From Saprospiraceae bacterium (GTDB lineage: Bacteria; Bacteroidota; Bacteroidia; Chitinophagales; Saprospiraceae), in NCBI GenBank assembly GCA_016715405.1, contig JADKAE010000036.1, forward strand, positions 1-18,653: a DNA stretch of 18,653 nt, written 5' to 3'. Of this stretch, positions 15,591-18,653 are shown one piece after another (within the stretch, counting starts at the first letter, position 1; the number at the start of each line of letters is the position of its first letter). Made by a program: the position numbers and the translations under genes. Under the pieces are notes generated by a model. That model saw only the letters and a program-made list of their open reading frames with translations, searched no databases and was not told the DNA's origin.

Positions 15591-15620
15591 CAAACATAAA
15601 GCATCAAACATCAAACATTA
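15591..15620. repeat. heptamer array CATCAAA upstream of CHAT gene
   Basis: CAAACAT, AAAGCAT, CAAACAT and CAAACAT follow each other from 15591. The segment 15607-15619 is the exact reverse complement of 14225-14237, so before the IS inserted the two arrays formed a close inverted pair about 50 bases apart. Confidence 0.65.
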
Positions 15621-15651
15621 TAAAATCCGTATCTTCCCCTGAAAAACCCGT

Positions 15652-18600
15652 ATGAAGCCCCTGTTAATCTGCCTATTAGCCCTTCTATGCCTGCCGCTTT
15701 ACGCGCAAATCCCAACCGATTCCCTTTTGGCGAAAGCCGATAGATATTACGACAATAAACGATACGGCCCTGCGCTGGAATGGTACGAAAAGCCTGGGCG
15801 CAGGCGCGTAAGCAGCAGAAGTTCCCCGAGGCTGCGTCGGCTTTAGAGGGCATATGCTATGTGCTGAGCGATTCTATTTCGAGCAAAGCGGCGATTGATC
15901 GCCTCGAAGCAGAATTGCCCCGCATGTTCAAACCTGGCGAAACTCCCGATACCGTTTGGTTTAATATCTTGTTAGCAAGAGGGTTTCTGTATAGAGATAT
16001 GGAAAATTATACACTTGCACTTGCCGATTTTGAGGAAGCTATAGCTATTGATGAAAGCCTGGATTGGAATGGAATAAATACGGCTTATGCATACAGGATG
16101 GCCGCACAAATCTATATGCGCCGCCTCAATTATCCCAAAACCATCGCGTATTTAGAAAAAGTACTGGAATTAGACTCAGCCAAGCATGTCAGTAGCCACT
16201 CCTTACTGGCTGAGACGTATGCGTTTAAGGAAGAATACGACATAGCCTGGGAGCATTGCCAGGCCGGACTAAAGGCCCTCACGCCGCAGGTGAGACTACG
16301 GGATCGCGCTATGTTGTTTAATGCCATGGCAACCGTATTAATAGAACTGGAACAATTATCGAATGCAGAGAAATACACTAAACAGGCGCTGCAAATTTTT
16401 ATTGAATATGAAGAACCCGACGAAGTTGCAAAAGGCTATATGCGGCTTGGCGACTTGGCCGCGCTACGCAATCAACACACCCAGGCAGAAAAATATTATT
16501 CGCAGGCCATCAGCACAGCTCGCACGGCCTATACTTCCAAAAACCGCGAAACAGCCAAAGTGCTTTCGCATGTGGGGGACTATTATGCCGGGCGCAATAA
16601 CCTGACCAGGGCTTTGGATCACCACCAGCAAGCCATCATACAGGTCTTTCCAGGGTTCAATAGCTTAGATATAAAAGAAAACCCATCCGTTGACCGCCCC
16701 CCTCTGGAATCCTGGGCCATGACTGCTCCTTACCGCAAAGCAGTAGCGATGCTGTCGCTATACAAAAAAAACAACAACCTCGCCGACCTGCGCAACGCAG
16801 CTCACTGCTTCGACCTGGCCATCGCCGGCTACCACAACCTCATCGAAACCTACGAGAGCGACGACGCGCGGCTGTATTTGAGCGATTATAATTTTAATAA
16901 ATACGAAGATGCCATTGAAACCCAATTTTTGCTTTGGCAGCAAACCCGGGATAAATCCTGCCTGGCGCGCATTTTTGAAATGATGGAAGAGAGCAAATCG
17001 ACGGTATTGCGCGACGCTGTCTACCGCCGCCGCGCGCTCATCCTGGCCGATATCCCCGAGAAAGCGCGCAGGAAAGAAGCCGCCCTCCGCTTTGAAATTG
17101 CCCAATTAAAGGAACAACGACAACAGACAGCCCTACTCGAAAACAATGACGATAACAGGTTGGTTGACTCGCTCGACGAGCGGCTGGGGGATTTGCGCCG
17201 CGATTACGACAGATTGCTGGCCAAACACAGCGACATCTGGCGCAATTTTTACCAAACCCGACCCCAGACGACATTATCAAATGTACAATCCTTCCTGGCA
17301 GGCGACGACCTGTTTCTCGAATATTGCTGGGGCGAACGCCAGGTATATTTGTTGGCAGTGCAAAAAAATGCGGTGCGCTTGTACCGCTTCCCCAATACAC
17401 CCCAGATCAGGGAGGGGATCACTCGTTTTATCGAATTTTTTGCTTCCTCCGACCGCATCAACGCCGATCCGCGGGCCTATTTTCGTGCTGCGTTGGCCTG
17501 TTTTAACCTGGTCTTCCCTGAAGATCTGCGGGCAGATTTCCCCTGGCTGACTAATGGCCAAGCGGAAGGGCAATTTCCCAAACTCATCATCGTACCCGAC
17601 GGGATACTGAATACTGTTCCCTTTGAAGCTTTGCTAACAAATAGTTACCAAGGCAATACCTACGCCGCGGCGCCGTATTTGTTAAAAAACGCAGCGCTCC
17701 AATACGGCTGGTCGGCCGATCTGCTGTGGGCCGACTTTGCGGGCAGGCGCTCGGGGCCCTGGGTACAGTTTTCGCCCGGTTTTGCAGGCCGCGAGCGCGG
17801 CCTGGCGCCATTGCCCTACAGCCTGGATGAAACCGGCCGCAGTGGATTTAAAAAACTACTGAATCACAATGCCACCGCCGATAAATTCAACGACCTGGCC
17901 GCCGATGCCTACCTCCTTCACTTGTCCACCCACGCCGAAGCCGGCGGCGAGGCGTCAGAGCCCCAGATCGCGTTTTTCGACAAACCCTTGTCGCTGTCGC
18001 AATTATACGCCATGGATCTGGGCGCCAACCTGGCCGTATTGAGCGCTTGCGAAACCCATATCGGGGCCCTTGCCCGGGGAGAGGGCGTTATGTCGCTGGC
18101 CCGCGGTTTTGCCTATGCCGGCGTGCAGAGTATAATTGCCAGCCTGTGGCCGGTGAACGAACGCTCCACAGCGCTTATATTTGCGCAATTTTACAAGCAT
18201 ATTTCTCAAGACAAGACAAAAGCAACTGCTTTGCGCGATGCTAAACTCGATTACCTGCGGATGAACGAATTGCCCAACGCACGCCGCTCGCCCTTTTACT
18301 GGGCCGGCTTTGTATACATCGGCCGGGATGGCGACCTGACACCACCGGCTACTATGTTGAATCGTTTTTTGATGGCGCTTGCCATATTCACGCTGGCTAT
18401 CGCCGGTTTTTGGTATTGGCGGCGCCGCGCGCGCGCTGCTACCCTGGTGCTACTGCTACTTGGGACGGGGGTGACAGCTTTCGGCGCCGAGGACACAGCC
18501 CTTTCGCAGGCCGCTGAAGCCTACCGCTCGGCAAATTACGAGGAGGCCATCAGGCTATACGAATCGCAATTGAAGCTAATGCCTGACAATGCCGGCCTAC

Positions 18601-18653
18601 ATTATAATCTGGGCAATGCCTATTTCAAAGCCGGGCGTATCGGCGGCGCGGTA
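15652..18653 (+). CDS. TPR-CHAT protease-like protein fused in frame to two TM segments and a BatE-like TPR region; one frameshift; 3' end outside window
   Basis: Starts at ATG 15652 with a Sec signal peptide (MKPLLICLLALLCLPLYAQ). One base appears missing at about 15790-15791; adding it gives EKAWAQARKQQKFPEAASAL. From 15792 a single open frame runs to the window end, about 1001 residues in all. Residues 20-340 are TPR-like helices (for example YTLALADFEEAIAIDES, YPKTIAYLEKVLELD, HTQAEKYYSQAISTA). A charged helical linker follows to about 570, then a CHAT domain to about 898. CHAT is a caspase-related cysteine peptidase fold; its dyad is present as His761 in LHLSTHAE and Cys800 in LAVLSACETH, and ARGEGVMSLARGFAYAGVQS and SLWPVNERST are typical. 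A hydrophobic segment at 905-923, a basic RRRARA, a second hydrophobic segment at 930-945 and a new TPR unit (AYRSANYEEAIRLYESQL, then LHYNLGNAYFKAGRIGGAV) follow. The last part resembles BatE. No stop separates the two parts. Confidence 0.82.

Noticed and set aside
1..18653. tRNA or rRNA genes
   Set aside because: I looked for cloverleaf-like and conserved rRNA segments on both strands and saw none; this was by eye and is not exhaustive.

Overview
The window reads as chromosomal DNA of a Bacteroidota bacterium, most likely of the Saprospirales/Lewinella-like kind. The signs are a protein with a type IX secretion C-terminal sorting domain, an S46 dipeptidyl-peptidase, a DUF5723-type outer-membrane protein next to a large lipoprotein, several Bacteroidota-style lipoproteins, and TAnnTTTG-type -7 promoter boxes. 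The taxonomic call is inference from protein families only.

Layout. 1-2878 (minus): a metallo-beta-lactamase/rhodanese sulfur-metabolism enzyme cut by the window start, then an MsbA-like ABC exporter interrupted by four frameshifts. 2956-4145 (plus): a sarcosine-oxidase-like FAD enzyme with two frameshifts. 4142-13264 (minus): a META-domain lipoprotein, a small lipocalin-like lipoprotein, a T9SS cargo protein, an AraC-type regulator, an S46 peptidase, a small membrane-anchored coiled-coil protein, a DUF5723-like outer-membrane protein and a 514-residue lipoprotein. 13521-14233 (plus): an RsmI-like SAM methyltransferase. 14237-15554: a decayed IS481-like insertion sequence with about 60-bp terminal inverted repeats and a 4-bp target duplication. 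15652 to the window end (plus): a very large TPR-CHAT protein, with an intact His/Cys dyad, that runs in frame through two membrane segments into a second, BatE-like TPR region.

The genes do not form one obvious pathway. Most encode cell-envelope functions: secreted peptidase, lipoproteins, outer-membrane protein, exporter and T9SS cargo. The two most unusual things are the CHAT-TM-TM-TPR fusion at the right end and a family of heptanucleotide tandem arrays of differing sequence. These arrays sit at or beside gene 3' ends, and two of them form facing inverted pairs; the IS lies inside one pair.

About ten single-base frameshifts break otherwise well-conserved genes, often at or near homopolymers. 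This looks more like uncorrected read error than gene decay, except in the IS, where the breaks are several times denser.
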